From: Pseudomonas sp. UFMG81
GTDB taxonomy: Bacteria; Pseudomonadota; Gammaproteobacteria; Pseudomonadales; Pseudomonadaceae
Direction: 5' to 3'
Assembly (NCBI RefSeq): GCF_015354575.1
Contig: NZ_JACAFQ010000026.1
Coordinates: forward strand, 1 to 64,000
DNA length: 64,000 bases
The translations under genes and the position numbers were made by a program. Within the stretch, counting starts at the first letter, position 1, and every line of letters begins with the position of its first letter. Below the pieces are notes generated by a model. The model saw only the letters and a list, made by a program, of their open reading frames with translations. It was not told where the DNA came from and ran no database searches. Below, piece by piece: positions 8,094 to 17,182 of this stretch.

Positions 8094-9239
8094 TCAAACT
8101 TGCGCGATCCACTTGCGGTGTGTGTGGATCGACATCAGAACGCCAAACGCTGACAGCAGCGTCACCAACGAAGTTCCGCCATAGCTGATGAAGGGCAGCG
8201 GCACACCCACCACGGGCAACAGGCCGCTGACCATACCGATATTGACGAACACATAAACAAAGAAGGTCATGGTCAGGCTGCCTGCCAGCAGCTTGCCGAA
8301 CAGCGTTTGTGCCTGGGCGGTGATCATCAGCCCGCGCCCGATCAGCAGGATGTAGATCAGCAGCAGCATGCAGATGCCCACCAGGCCGAATTCCTCGCCG
8401 AGCACGGCGATGATGAAGTCGGTGTGGCTCTCGGGCAAAAAGTCCAGGTGCGACTGGGTACCCAGCAGCCAACCCTTGCCGAACACGCCGCCCGAACCGA
8501 TGGCCGCCTTGGACTGGATGATGTTCCAGCCGGTGCCCAGCGGGTCGCTTTCCGGGTCGAGGAAGGTCAGCACGCGCTGTTTTTGATAGTCGTGCATGAC
8601 GAAGAACCACATGGCCACCGCCACCGGCACTGCGGCGGCGAGCACGCTGATGATCCAGCGCCAGCGCAGCCCGCCCATGAACAGCACGAAGGCACCGGAG
8701 GCGAGGATCAGCAGCGCCGTGCCCAGGTCTGGCTGGCGGACGATGAGGATGAACGGCACGCCGATCATCACCAGGCTGATCGCCACGTGCTTGAGGTGCG
8801 GCGGCAGGGTGCGCTTGGACAGGTACCAGGCGATGGTCGCCGGCATGATGATCTTCATGAACTCCGAGGGCTGGAAGCGGATCACCCCGGGGATGTTGAT
8901 CCAGCGCGTGGCACCCATGGCGTTGTGGCCCATCACGTCCACCACCACCAGCAGGAACACCCCGGCCAGGTACGCCAGCGGTACCCAGCGCGCCATGAAG
9001 CGCGGCTCGAGCTGGGCGATGATGAACATCGACACCAGGCCGATACCGAACGAGCTGGCCTGCTTCATCAGCAGGTCCCAGTTCTTGCCGCTGGCCGAAT
9101 ACAGCACGAACAGGCTGCCGGCGGCCAGCGTGAGCAGGATGAGCAGCAAGGGGCCGTCGACATGGATGCGCTGCAGGAAGCTGGCGCGGCGGCGCATCAC
9201 GTCCTCGCTGGAGAGCATGCGATCGAAATTGTTCTTCAC
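8094..9239 (-). CDS. rodA: Rod-shape-determining glycosyltransferase RodA
   Basis: A 381-aa SEDS-family integral membrane peptidoglycan polymerase that works with PBP2 in lateral wall elongation. About ten hydrophobic segments are seen; the conserved stretches 'VVDVMGHNAMGATRWINI', 'RQPDLGTALLILASG' and 'LGEEFGLVGICMLL' are in place, including the polymerase aspartate region. The start is a GTG at 9237-9239 overlapping the mrdA stop (GTGA), which gives the family-typical N-terminus '(M)KNNFDRMLSSED'. Translational coupling with mrdA fits a fixed PBP2-RodA stoichiometry. Confidence 0.96.
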   Translation of the reverse strand: MKNNFDRMLSSEDVMRRRASFLQRIHVDGPLLLILLTLAAGSLFVLYSASGKNWDLLMKQASSFGIGLVSMFIIAQLEPRFMARWVPLAYLAGVFLLVVVDVMGHNAMGATRWINIPGVIRFQPSEFMKIIMPATIAWYLSKRTLPPHLKHVAISLVMIGVPFILIVRQPDLGTALLILASGAFVLFMGGLRWRWIISVLAAAVPVAVAMWFFVMHDYQKQRVLTFLDPESDPLGTGWNIIQSKAAIGSGGVFGKGWLLGTQSHLDFLPESHTDFIIAVLGEEFGLVGICMLLLIYILLIGRGLMITAQAQTLFGKLLAGSLTMTFFVYVFVNIGMVSGLLPVVGVPLPFISYGGTSLVTLLSAFGVLMSIHTHRKWIAQV

Positions 9240-11134
9240 GGGGCCGTTTCCTGGGCGACTGTGGCGGGGCCGAACTCGGGTTTGAGGCGGCCATTCTCGT
9301 CGAGCAGCCAGGCGTCCATCACCTGGCGTACCACGGGGGCGGCGACACCGGAGCCGGACTCGCCGTTCTCGACCATCACCGAGACCACGATCTTCGGGTC
9401 TTCGGCAGGGGCGAAGGCAACGAACAGGGCGTGGTCGCGGTGGCGCTCCTGGAGCTTGTTGCGGTCGTACTTCTCGCCCTGCTTGATCGCCACCACCTGG
9501 GCGGTGCCGCTCTTGCCGGCGATGCGGTATTGCGAACCGATGGCGGCCTTGCGCGCGGTACCGCGGGCACCGTGCATCACCTGCTCCATGCCGTGGGTGA
9601 CCTTGGCCCAATCGGACTTGTCGCGCAGTACGATGTTGTCCATGGGGTTTTCATCGACCGGCGGCTGGCCTTCGATGGTCTTGGCCAGGTGCGGGCGGTT
9701 CCACACGCCCTTGTTGGCGATCAGCGCGGTGGCCTGGGCCAGTTGCAAGGGTGTTGTCTGCATGTAGCCCTGGCCGATGCCGAGGATCAGCGTCTCGCCG
9801 GGGAACCAGGCCTGGCGGCGGGTGGCGCGCTTCCACTCGCGGGAAGGCATAAGGCCTGGGGATTCTTCGAACATGTCCAGCGAGACCTTCTGGCCGATGC
9901 CGAACTTGTTCATGTAACTCGATAGCCGATCAATACCCATCTTGTGCGCAAGATCGTAGAAGTACGTATCGTTTGACCGCATGATCGCCACATCCAGATC
10001 CACCCAGCCATCGCCGGTGCGGTTCCAGTTGCGGTACTTGTGGTCATAATTGGGCAGTTGGTAATAGCCGGGGTCGAACACCCGGCTGGAGGCCGTCACC
10101 ACGCCACTGTCGAGGCCGGCGATGGCCACGGCCGGCTTGATGGTCGAGCCCGGCGGGTACAAGCCGCGCAGCACCCGGTTGAACAGCGGCCGGTCGATCG
10201 AGTCGCGCAGCTCGGCATAGGCCTTGAAGCTGATGCCGGTAACGAACAGGTTGGGGTCGAAGCTCGGCTGGCTGACCATCGCCAGCACCTCGCCGGTGCG
10301 CGGGTCGAGGGCCACGATGGCACCGCGACGCCCACCCAGCGCCTGCTCGGCGGCTTCCTGCAGCTTGATGTCGAGGCTCAGGACAATGTCCTTGCCAGGC
10401 TTGGGGTCGGTGCGCTTGAGCACGCGCAGCACCCGGCCACGGGCGTTGGTCTCGACTTCTTCGTAGCCCACCTGGCCGTGCAGTTCGGGCTCGTAGAAGC
10501 GCTCGATACCGGTTTTGCCAATGTGGTGGGTGCCGCTGTAGTTCACCGGGTCGAGGGTCTTGAGTTCTTTCTCGTTGATCCGCCCCACGTAGCCCACCGA
10601 GTGGGCGAAGTGCGCACCTTGCGGGTAATGGCGCACCAGCTGCGCGGCCACTTCCACGCCGGGCAGGCGGAACTGGTTCACGGCGATGCGGGCGATCTGC
10701 TCTTCATTGAGCTCGAACAGAATCGGCACAGGCTCGAACGGCCTGCGCCCCTGCTTCATGCGCTTCTCGAACAGCGCGCGGTCATCAGGCGTGAGCTCCA
10801 GCACCTCGACGATCACATCCAGCACTTCCTGCCACTTGCCGGGGTTGCCGGCGCGTTCGCGGGTCATCACCAGGCTGAAGCTGGGGCGGTTGTCGGCGAC
10901 GATCACCCCGTTGCGGTCGAAGATCAACCCGCGGGTCGGCGGGATCGGCTGCACGTGCACCCGGTTGTTCTCCGACAGCGTGGAGTGGTAGTCGTACTGG
11001 ATGACCTGGAGGTAGTAGAGCCGCGCGATCAGCACGCAGACGAGCAGCACCACCGCCACGGCGCCCACGACGACGCGGTTACGCACCAGGCGGGCGTCTT
11101 TCTCATGGTCCTTGAGGCGGATCTGCTGCGGCAT
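9236..11134 (-). CDS. mrdA: Penicillin-binding protein 2, elongasome transpeptidase
   Basis: A 632-aa class B PBP that cross-links nascent peptidoglycan during elongation. One N-terminal transmembrane segment ('VVVGAVAVVLLVCVLIARLY') anchors a pedestal domain; the transpeptidase motifs are 'PPGSTIKP' (catalytic Ser), 'MRSNDTYF' (SxN) and 'AGKSGTAQV' (KSG). Start ATG at 11132-11134. Overlaps rodA by 4 bp and follows rlmH by 17 bp. Confidence 0.97.
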   Translation of the reverse strand: MPQQIRLKDHEKDARLVRNRVVVGAVAVVLLVCVLIARLYYLQVIQYDYHSTLSENNRVHVQPIPPTRGLIFDRNGVIVADNRPSFSLVMTRERAGNPGKWQEVLDVIVEVLELTPDDRALFEKRMKQGRRPFEPVPILFELNEEQIARIAVNQFRLPGVEVAAQLVRHYPQGAHFAHSVGYVGRINEKELKTLDPVNYSGTHHIGKTGIERFYEPELHGQVGYEEVETNARGRVLRVLKRTDPKPGKDIVLSLDIKLQEAAEQALGGRRGAIVALDPRTGEVLAMVSQPSFDPNLFVTGISFKAYAELRDSIDRPLFNRVLRGLYPPGSTIKPAVAIAGLDSGVVTASSRVFDPGYYQLPNYDHKYRNWNRTGDGWVDLDVAIMRSNDTYFYDLAHKMGIDRLSSYMNKFGIGQKVSLDMFEESPGLMPSREWKRATRRQAWFPGETLILGIGQGYMQTTPLQLAQATALIANKGVWNRPHLAKTIEGQPPVDENPMDNIVLRDKSDWAKVTHGMEQVMHGARGTARKAAIGSQYRIAGKSGTAQVVAIKQGEKYDRNKLQERHRDHALFVAFAPAEDPKIVVSVMVENGESGSGVAAPVVRQVMDAWLLDENGRLKPEFGPATVAQETAP

Positions 11135-11151
11135 CGGGCGGGCTTACAGGT

Positions 11152-11619
11152 TCATTTGTGGTAGGGGTGCCCGGACAACACGGTCCAGGCGCGGTAGATC
11201 TGCTCGCCGATCAGTATCCTTACCAACGGGTGCGGCAGTGTCAGCGGCGACAGCGACCAGCGCTGTTCGCTGCGCGCGCACACCTCCGGCGCCAGCCCTT
11301 CCGGGCCGCCCACCATCAGGTTGACCGTACGCGCATCCAGGCGCCAACGGTCCAGCTCGCCCGCCAGTTGCTCGGTGCTCCACGGCTTGCCATGGACCTC
11401 GAGCGTGACGATGCGTTCCCCGGGCTGCACCTTGCTCAGCATCGCCTCGCCCTCCTGACGGATCAGGCGGGCGACATCGGCGTTCTTGCCGCGGGTGTTC
11501 AGCGGGATTTCCACCAGCTCCAGCGCAAGCTCCGGGGGCAGGCGCTTGGCATACTCATGCCAGCCTTCCTCGACCCACTTGGGCATGCGCGAGCCGACCG
11601 CGATCAGACGCAGACGCAC
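11152..11619 (-). CDS. rlmH: 23S rRNA (pseudouridine1915-N3)-methyltransferase
   Basis: A 155-aa SPOUT-class methyltransferase that modifies helix 69 of assembled 70S ribosomes. The SAM knot motif 'LMVGGPEGL' and the tail 'IYRAWTVLSGHPYHK' are diagnostic. The start is a GTG at 11617-11619 with AAGGA 6 bp upstream. It is 9 bp downstream of rsfS, so both ribosome-related genes share a transcript. Confidence 0.97.
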   Translation of the reverse strand: MRLRLIAVGSRMPKWVEEGWHEYAKRLPPELALELVEIPLNTRGKNADVARLIRQEGEAMLSKVQPGERIVTLEVHGKPWSTEQLAGELDRWRLDARTVNLMVGGPEGLAPEVCARSEQRWSLSPLTLPHPLVRILIGEQIYRAWTVLSGHPYHK

Positions 11620-11628
11620 GGCGCTTCC

Positions 11629-12060
11629 TTATTCCCGGTCTTTGAGCTTGTCGGTGAAGTAGTCGCTGGCGTTTTCCGGGCTGTGGTGCTTGGCATCGGC
11701 AGCACGGCTCTGCTCTGCACCCAGCCACAGGCGCTCGAGGTCGTAGAACTGGCGGGCAGCGGCGGTCATCATGTGCACGATGACGTCGTTGAGGTCCAGC
11801 AGCACCCAGTCGCTGTCGCCCTTGCCTTCTTCGCCCAGCGGCTGCGCGCCCTGTTTCTTGACCGTCTCGCGGACCTTTTCCAGCATCGCGTTGATCTGGC
11901 GGTTGGAGGTACCGGTGGCGATGATCATGTAGTCGGTCAGGCTGTGCTTTTCACGCACGTCGATGACCTGGATGTCCTGGGCCTTGACGTCTTCCAGCGC
12001 GGCGATGGTCAGCTTGACCAGTTCTTCGCCACTGATGCCGTTGATTTTCTGCTTGGTCAT
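11629..12060 (-). CDS. rsfS: Ribosomal silencing factor RsfS
   Basis: A 143-aa RsfS/YbeB/Iojap protein that binds uL14 and blocks subunit joining when nutrients are low. The signature is 'SLTDYMIIATGTSNRQ' and 'WVLLDLNDVIVHMM'. I chose the ATG at 12058-12060 (N-terminus 'MTKQKINGISGEE'); the frame is open for 12 more codons upstream but these run into the spacer after nadD. A small GGCGCC/GGCGCC hairpin at 12088-12103 sits between nadD and this gene without a T-run. Confidence 0.95.
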   Translation of the reverse strand: MTKQKINGISGEELVKLTIAALEDVKAQDIQVIDVREKHSLTDYMIIATGTSNRQINAMLEKVRETVKKQGAQPLGEEGKGDSDWVLLDLNDVIVHMMTAAARQFYDLERLWLGAEQSRAADAKHHSPENASDYFTDKLKDRE

Positions 12061-12104
12061 ATAAAACTCGTTCAACTCATTGATTGAGGCGCCCACGGGC
12101 GCCG

Positions 12105-12764
12105 TCAGGTGGACGCACGGTACAGGCCGTGCGCCTCGATGTAGGCCAGTACTGCGTCCGGCACCAGGAACCGCACCGACTTGCCGCTGGCCAGCAGCTG
12201 TCGGATCTGCGTGGCGGACACCGCGAGCGGCGTCTGCCAGACGAACGAAATGTGCCCCGCCGGGCCGGACATGGCGGTGGGATCGCTCTCCGAGCGCGCA
12301 GCCAGAAGGTTGCGCAGCTCGTCAGGGGGTTCGACGTCAGCATCCGGGCGTTGCAGCACCAGGATGTGACAGTGTTGCAACAACTCTTCCCAGCGGTGCC
12401 AGCTGGGCAGGCCGCAGAACGCGTCCCAACCCATGATCAGGAACAACTGGTCGTGCCCGTTCAGCTCGGCACGCACCGATTCGAGGGTGTCGATGGTGTA
12501 CGACGGCTTGTCGCGCGCCAGTTCTCGGTCGTCCACGCTCAGCTGCGGCACACCCTGCACCGCCTCACGCACCATGGCCAGCCGGTCCTGCGCCGCCACC
12601 TGGGGGGTGTCGCGGTGCGGCGGGCGGGCGTTGGGCAGCAGGCGCAGTTCGTCCAGGCGCATGAACTCGGCCACTTCCAGCGCGCTGCGCAGGTGGCCGA
12701 TATGCACCGGGTCGAAGGTTCCGCCGAGAATGCCGACGCGCCGCACTGCCACAGGCTCGCTCAA
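12105..12764 (-). CDS. nadD: Nicotinate-nucleotide adenylyltransferase
   Basis: A 219-aa nucleotidyltransferase that makes nicotinate adenine dinucleotide from NaMN and ATP in NAD synthesis. The N-terminal 'GILGGTFDPVHIGHLR' includes the HxGH motif, and 'PLAVSATQIRQLL' matches the ISxTxxR signature. The likely start is a TTG at 12762-12764, one base after the proA stop, with a GGGG tract about 10 bp upstream; no in-frame ATG precedes the Rossmann core. The unusual start codon would give low, proA-linked expression, which is inference. Confidence 0.94.
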   Translation of the reverse strand: MSEPVAVRRVGILGGTFDPVHIGHLRSALEVAEFMRLDELRLLPNARPPHRDTPQVAAQDRLAMVREAVQGVPQLSVDDRELARDKPSYTIDTLESVRAELNGHDQLFLIMGWDAFCGLPSWHRWEELLQHCHILVLQRPDADVEPPDELRNLLAARSESDPTAMSGPAGHISFVWQTPLAVSATQIRQLLASGKSVRFLVPDAVLAYIEAHGLYRAST

Positions 12765-12765
12765 C

Positions 12766-14037
12766 TCAGCACGACCCCTGGCCGCGCAGCTGGCCGTCGC
12801 CGATCACCACGTACTTCTCGCAGGTCAGGCCTTCCAGGCCGACCGGGCCACGGGCGTGCAGCTTGTCGGTGGAGATACCGATCTCCGCGCCCAGGCCGTA
12901 CTCGAAGCCGTCGGCGAAGCAGGTCGGGGTGTTGAGCATGACCGACGCCGAGTCGACCTCGGCGATGAAGCGCCGGGCCTGGCCCTGGTGTTCGGTGATG
13001 ATCGAGTCGGTGTGGTGCGAGCCGTAGTGGTTGATGTGTTCGATGGCCTGCTCCAGGCCGTCGACCACGCGGATCGACAGGATCGCGTCGAGGTATTCGG
13101 TGTGCCAGTCGTCTTCTCTGGCGGGTTTGCTGTCGATGATGGCCTGGGTGCGCTCGCAACCGCGCAGCTCCACGCCCTTCTCCTGGAAGCGGCGGGCCAT
13201 TTCCGGCAGGAAGCGCTCGGCCACGCGCTGGTCCACCAGCAGCGTTTCCATGGCGCCGCAGATGCCATAGCGATAGGTCTTGGCGTTGAAGGCCACCCGC
13301 CAGGCCTTGTCCAGGTCGGCGTGCTCGTCAACGAAGACATGGCAGATGCCGTCCAAGTGCTTGATCACCGGTACCCGCGCGTCGCGGCTGATGCGCTCGA
13401 TCAGGCCACGGCCACCGCGCGGGACGATCACGTCGACGAACTCCGGCATGCTGATCAGCGCGCCCACGGCTTCGCGGTCGGTGGTCTCGACCACCTGCAC
13501 CACCGCTGGCGGCAGGCCGGCCTCGGCCAGGCCACGCTGGATGCAGGCGGCGATGGCGCGGTTGGAGTGGATGGCCTCGGAGCCGCCACGCAGGATGGTG
13601 GCGTTGCCCGACTTGAGACACAGGCTGGCGGCGTCGATGGTCACGTTCGGACGCGACTCGTAGATGATGCCGATCACCCCCAGCGGCACGCGCATCTTGC
13701 CGACCTGGATGCCCGACGGGCGGTAGCTCATGTCGCGGACGGCGCCGACCGGGTCCGGCAGGCTGGCCACCTGGCGCAGGCCGGTGATCATGCCGTCGAT
13801 ACGGGCGGGGGTGAGCGCCAGGCGGTCGAGCAGCGCCGGCTCCAGGCCATTGGCGCGGCCCTTGGCGAGGTCCTGTTCATTGGCTGCGGTGAGCTCGGCG
13901 CGGGCGCCGTCGAGGGCGTCGGCGGCGGCCTGCAGGGCGCGGTTCTTCTGCGCGGTGCTGGCACGGCCGATCACGCGCGAGGCTTCACGGGCGGCGCGAC
14001 CCAGGCGGGTCATGTAGTCAAGAACGGACTCAGTCAT
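12766..14037 (-). CDS. proA: Gamma-glutamyl phosphate reductase
   Basis: A 423-aa NADPH-dependent enzyme of proline synthesis that reduces glutamyl phosphate to glutamate semialdehyde. The ALDH-fold catalytic cysteine is in 'YGICGAMETLLVDQ'; 'GVIGIIYESRPNVTIDAA' and 'CLKSGNATILRGGSEA' are the family nucleotide-binding stretches. Start ATG at 14035-14037. It is the first gene of the minus-strand run toward nadD; proB is not in the window. Confidence 0.97.
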   Translation of the reverse strand: MTESVLDYMTRLGRAAREASRVIGRASTAQKNRALQAAADALDGARAELTAANEQDLAKGRANGLEPALLDRLALTPARIDGMITGLRQVASLPDPVGAVRDMSYRPSGIQVGKMRVPLGVIGIIYESRPNVTIDAASLCLKSGNATILRGGSEAIHSNRAIAACIQRGLAEAGLPPAVVQVVETTDREAVGALISMPEFVDVIVPRGGRGLIERISRDARVPVIKHLDGICHVFVDEHADLDKAWRVAFNAKTYRYGICGAMETLLVDQRVAERFLPEMARRFQEKGVELRGCERTQAIIDSKPAREDDWHTEYLDAILSIRVVDGLEQAIEHINHYGSHHTDSIITEHQGQARRFIAEVDSASVMLNTPTCFADGFEYGLGAEIGISTDKLHARGPVGLEGLTCEKYVVIGDGQLRGQGSC

Positions 14038-14181
14038 GGGCTCTGTGTCTTGGCAAAGGGGAAATCGGCTGATTATAACTGGCGCGCTCGGGTACGCCCA
14101 GCGGCGGGTGGCGGATGGTAGAAAATGGCGACCTTCACCAGTAGGAAAGATGTAACTGCCCGTATCGGAATTTTCTCCCAT

Positions 14182-14258
14182 CCTTCGCGAGGCAAGCCCG
14201 CGCCCACGCCATCATTGGGCATCGGGCGTCTTCGTGGGAGCGGGCTTGCCCCGCGATG
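14182..14258. repeat. REP pair, GCGGGCTTGCCCGC type, degenerate
   Basis: Two inverted units (CTTCGCGAGGCAAGCCCGCGCCCAC and its opposite, GTGGGAGCGGGCTTGCCCCGCGA) sit in the 295-bp divergent gap between proA and the DNA glycosylase gene. The left unit has diverged from the core. The rest of the gap should hold both promoters; I see no clear hexamers. Confidence 0.8.
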
Positions 14259-14332
14259 AGCCCTGCCTGATTCAGCCTCGATTAAGCCATTCATTGCTAT
14301 CATCCCCGCCTTTATCGCCACGAACCGCCCGC

Positions 14333-15025
14333 ATGCCCGAACCAGTCCCCTGCCCGGCCCGCGCCCTGCCCGACAGCTTCTTCGACCGCGATGCCCAGAC
14401 CCTCGCCCGCGAGCTGCTGGGCAAGGTCATCCGCCACCGCCACGGCAACCTCTGGCTGGCGGCGCGGATCATCGAGACCGAGGCCTACTACCTGACAGAC
14501 AAAGGCAGCCACGCCTCGCTCGGCTTCACCGAAAAACGCAAGGCACTGTTCCTCGATGGCGGGCACATCTACATGTATTACGCCCGCGGCGGCGACTCGC
14601 TGAACTTCAGCGCCCAAGGCCCGGGCAACGCGGTGCTGATCAAGTCGGCCTACCCCTGGGTCGACGCCCTGTCCGACGACAACAGCCTGGCGCAGATGCA
14701 ACTGAACAACCCCGACGCCAGCGGCAACCTGCGCCCGCCCGAGCGCCTGTGCAATGGCCAGACCCTGCTGTGCCGGGCCCTGGGGCTGAAGGTGCCGCAC
14801 TGGGATGCCCAGCGATTCGACCCCGAACGCCTGTATGTCGAGGACTGTGGCATCCCTGTACCGCGGGTGATCCAGGCCGCCCGCCTGGGCATCCCCCATG
14901 GTCGCGACGAGCACCTGCCCTATCGCTTCGTTGACGCAGCGTACGCCCGCCACTGCACGCGCAACCCTCTGCGCCGTGGGCAGGTCGAAGGCAAAGACTT
15001 CCACATTCTCGTACAAGGAAACTGA
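14333..15025 (+). CDS. DNA-3-methyladenine glycosylase, AAG/MPG family
   Basis: A 230-aa monofunctional DNA glycosylase that removes alkylated purines. The family stretches 'ARIIETEAYYLTDKGSHA', 'LDGGHIYMYYARGGDSLN' and 'GPGNAVLIKSAYPW' are clear; the catalytic glutamate is in 'IETEAYY'. Start ATG at 14333-14335; an open extension upstream runs into the REP and is unlikely. It is 3 bp upstream of the DedA-PAP2 gene, so the two may be co-transcribed. Confidence 0.92.
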   Translation: MPEPVPCPARALPDSFFDRDAQTLARELLGKVIRHRHGNLWLAARIIETEAYYLTDKGSHASLGFTEKRKALFLDGGHIYMYYARGGDSLNFSAQGPGNAVLIKSAYPWVDALSDDNSLAQMQLNNPDASGNLRPPERLCNGQTLLCRALGLKVPHWDAQRFDPERLYVEDCGIPVPRVIQAARLGIPHGRDEHLPYRFVDAAYARHCTRNPLRRGQVEGKDFHILVQGN

Positions 15026-15028
15026 CCC

Positions 15029-16345
15029 ATGGGCCAATGGCTCGACAGCCTGACCGCCTGGCTCGGCGCCAACCCGCAGTGGCTTGGCCTGGCTATCTTC
15101 GTGGTGGCCTGCGTGGAATGCCTGGCCATCGCCGGCATCATCGTGCCCGGCACGGTACTGCTGTTCGCCGTGGCCGTGCTGGCCGGCAGCGGCGCGTTCA
15201 CCCTCGGCGAAACCCTGCTGCTAGGGTTCCTCGGCGGCGTGCTCGGCGACGCGATCTCCTACGGCGTGGGCAAGTACTTCCACCAGAACATCCGCCGCCT
15301 ACCACTGCTGCGCAGCCACCCCGAGTGGATCGGCAGCGCCGAAACCTACTTCCAGCGCTATGGCATTGCCAGCCTGCTGGTGGGCCGCTTCATCGGCCCG
15401 CTGCGGCCGATGCTGCCGATGGTCGCCGGCATGTTCGACATGCCCCTGCCGCGCTTCATCGCCGTCAGCCTGGTGGCCGGCGCTGGCTGGTCGGTCGCCT
15501 ACCTGCTGCCGGGCTGGGCCACCGGCGCGGCCATGCGCCTGCCGTTGCCGGAAGGGTTCTGGCTGGATGCCGGGATCGTCGTCGGCACGCTGGCCGTGCT
15601 GATCGGCCTGAGCCTGAACAGCAGTATCCGCGACCAACGCCACGGCACCCGCCTGATCGCCGCCCTGAGCGGCGTGGCGGTGGCAGCGCTGTTCATCGGC
15701 TGGCCTTACCTGAGCGAATTCGACCAGGGTGTGATGACCCTGGTGCAAGAGCATCGCAGCCAGGTCATCGACGGCGCCGTGGTGCTGGTGACCCGCCTGG
15801 GCGACTTCCGCACCCAGTTCTTCCTCGGCGGGCTGCTGACCGGGTTGTTGCTGCTGGCCCGCCAATGGCGCCATGCGCTGTTCGCAGGTGCCACGCTGAT
15901 GGGCACGGCTATCGCCAATGGCACGCTGAAATGGTTGTTCGCTCGCGCCCGCCCGGAAGTGCTGAGCGACCCGCTGACCAGCTACAGCATGCCCAGCGGC
16001 CACAGCTCGGCGGCGTTCGCGTTCTTCCTGGTGCTGGCGGTGCTGGCCGGGCGCGGGCAACCACCGCGCATGCGCCTGACCTGGGTGATGCTGGGGTGCC
16101 TGCCGGCACTGTCGATCGCCCTGTCACGGGTGTACCTGGGCGCGCACTGGCCGACCGATATCCTGGCCGGCGCGCTGCTGGCCTGCTGCGTGTGTGCGGC
16201 GAGCTTGACCCTGGTGCAGTATCGCCAGCCGCTGACGGCGTTGTCGCTGCGGGTGTGGTGGTTGGTGCTGCCGGCCTGCATCGCCTTGCTGGCGTTCTTT
16301 GCCCTGCATGCGCTGCCCAAGGCGTTGTTGCGTTACCAATATTGA
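15029..16345 (+). CDS. DedA-PAP2 fusion membrane phosphatase
   Basis: A 438-aa polytopic inner-membrane protein. Residues about 1-200 are a DedA/SNARE-associated (VTT) domain ('VPGTVLLFAVAVLAGSGA', 'GRFIGPLRPMLPMVAGM'), a family now linked to lipid-carrier flipping. Residues about 205-438 are a PAP2 phosphatase with all three motifs: 'KWLFARARP', 'MPSGHSSA' and 'SRVYLGAHWPTD'. Together they suggest dephosphorylation of a lipid such as undecaprenyl pyrophosphate coupled to its recycling, which is inference. Start ATG at 15029-15031. This two-domain arrangement is known in proteobacteria. Confidence 0.93.
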   Translation: MGQWLDSLTAWLGANPQWLGLAIFVVACVECLAIAGIIVPGTVLLFAVAVLAGSGAFTLGETLLLGFLGGVLGDAISYGVGKYFHQNIRRLPLLRSHPEWIGSAETYFQRYGIASLLVGRFIGPLRPMLPMVAGMFDMPLPRFIAVSLVAGAGWSVAYLLPGWATGAAMRLPLPEGFWLDAGIVVGTLAVLIGLSLNSSIRDQRHGTRLIAALSGVAVAALFIGWPYLSEFDQGVMTLVQEHRSQVIDGAVVLVTRLGDFRTQFFLGGLLTGLLLLARQWRHALFAGATLMGTAIANGTLKWLFARARPEVLSDPLTSYSMPSGHSSAAFAFFLVLAVLAGRGQPPRMRLTWVMLGCLPALSIALSRVYLGAHWPTDILAGALLACCVCAASLTLVQYRQPLTALSLRVWWLVLPACIALLAFFALHALPKALLRYQY

Positions 16346-16410
16346 AATCGCGGCGCCTGATTCGCCGCGGTCCGTCACCACGGCAAGCCGATTTGTGTCT
16401 TGCGCGGCCT

Positions 16411-16527
16411 CTGTAGGAGCGGCCTTGTGTCGCGAAAGGGCCGCAGAGCGGCCCCAGCGATATTGGGCGTACTCCAGATCCTGGGGGCGCTGCGCACCCC
16501 TTTCGCGACACAAGGCCGCTCCTACAG
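16411..16527. repeat. REP pair, TAGGAGCGGCCTTGTGTCGCG type
   Basis: A 117-bp inverted pair with complete terminal TGTAGGAGCGG/CCGCTCCTACA arms and core GGCCTTGTGTCGCGAAAGGG in both units. It lies between the convergent DedA-PAP2 and LON-domain genes. Its length equals that of the copy inside the sigma-54 regulator gene at 24085-24201. Confidence 0.92.
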
Positions 16528-16582
16528 GTTATGCGCAAGCCCTTTGAAAGCGGCTTCAGCCGCGAAGGGGCCAATGAAGCAT

Positions 16583-17173
16583 TCAGGCAAACAACTCACC
16601 CTGGATCCGCTCCAGCAACGCCTGGATCGCCTCCAGCCGTTGCTGCGGTGAATCGATCGCCAGCAAATCGAGCTTGTCTTCTTCCATGAACGGCAGCAGG
16701 TACGCCAGCTGGTTGCCCAGCGACTGCCGCCCGTCCACGTCACGCGGCATGTCCAGCGCCTCGACCATCGGGTGTTCGCCAAGCGCCAGCAGCAACGCCA
16801 GCAGATCGTCGTCCTGTTCCATCAACGCGCTGTCCGGCTGATCGGGCAGCCACTGCACCTGCCCGACCAGCAACTGGTCCTTCTGCACCTCGGTCTGCTC
16901 GACCGTGAAACGCCTGACACCTTCGACGCGAATCCCCAGCAGGCCGTTGTCCTGCTGCACGAAGTCGCGAATCAGCGCTTCGCAACCGATCGAGGCCACG
17001 ACAGGTGGTGCCTTGCCCACCTGCTCGCCTTCGAGGATGCACACCACGCCAAAGCCGGTGCCCTGTTTCATGCAACGGCCAATCATGTCCAGATAGCGCG
17101 CCTCGAAGATCTGCAAGTCGAGCAGGCATCCGGGAAACAGCACGGTATTGAGCGGAAACAGCGGGAGCGTCAT
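16583..17173 (-). CDS. LON substrate-binding-domain protein
   Basis: A 196-aa protein consisting of only the Lon N-terminal (PUA-like) domain: 'LPLFPLNTVLFPGCLLDLQI' then 'FEARYLDMIGRCMKQG' and 'GVVCILEG'. No AAA+ ATPase or Ser-Lys protease part is present, so it is not a protease. Such stand-alone proteins are common in pseudomonads; their function is not established. Start ATG at 17171-17173; 9 bp downstream of the LrgB-like gene. Confidence 0.9.
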   Translation of the reverse strand: MTLPLFPLNTVLFPGCLLDLQIFEARYLDMIGRCMKQGTGFGVVCILEGEQVGKAPPVVASIGCEALIRDFVQQDNGLLGIRVEGVRRFTVEQTEVQKDQLLVGQVQWLPDQPDSALMEQDDDLLALLLALGEHPMVEALDMPRDVDGRQSLGNQLAYLLPFMEEDKLDLLAIDSPQQRLEAIQALLERIQGELFA

Positions 17174-17182
17174 GTCTATTCC

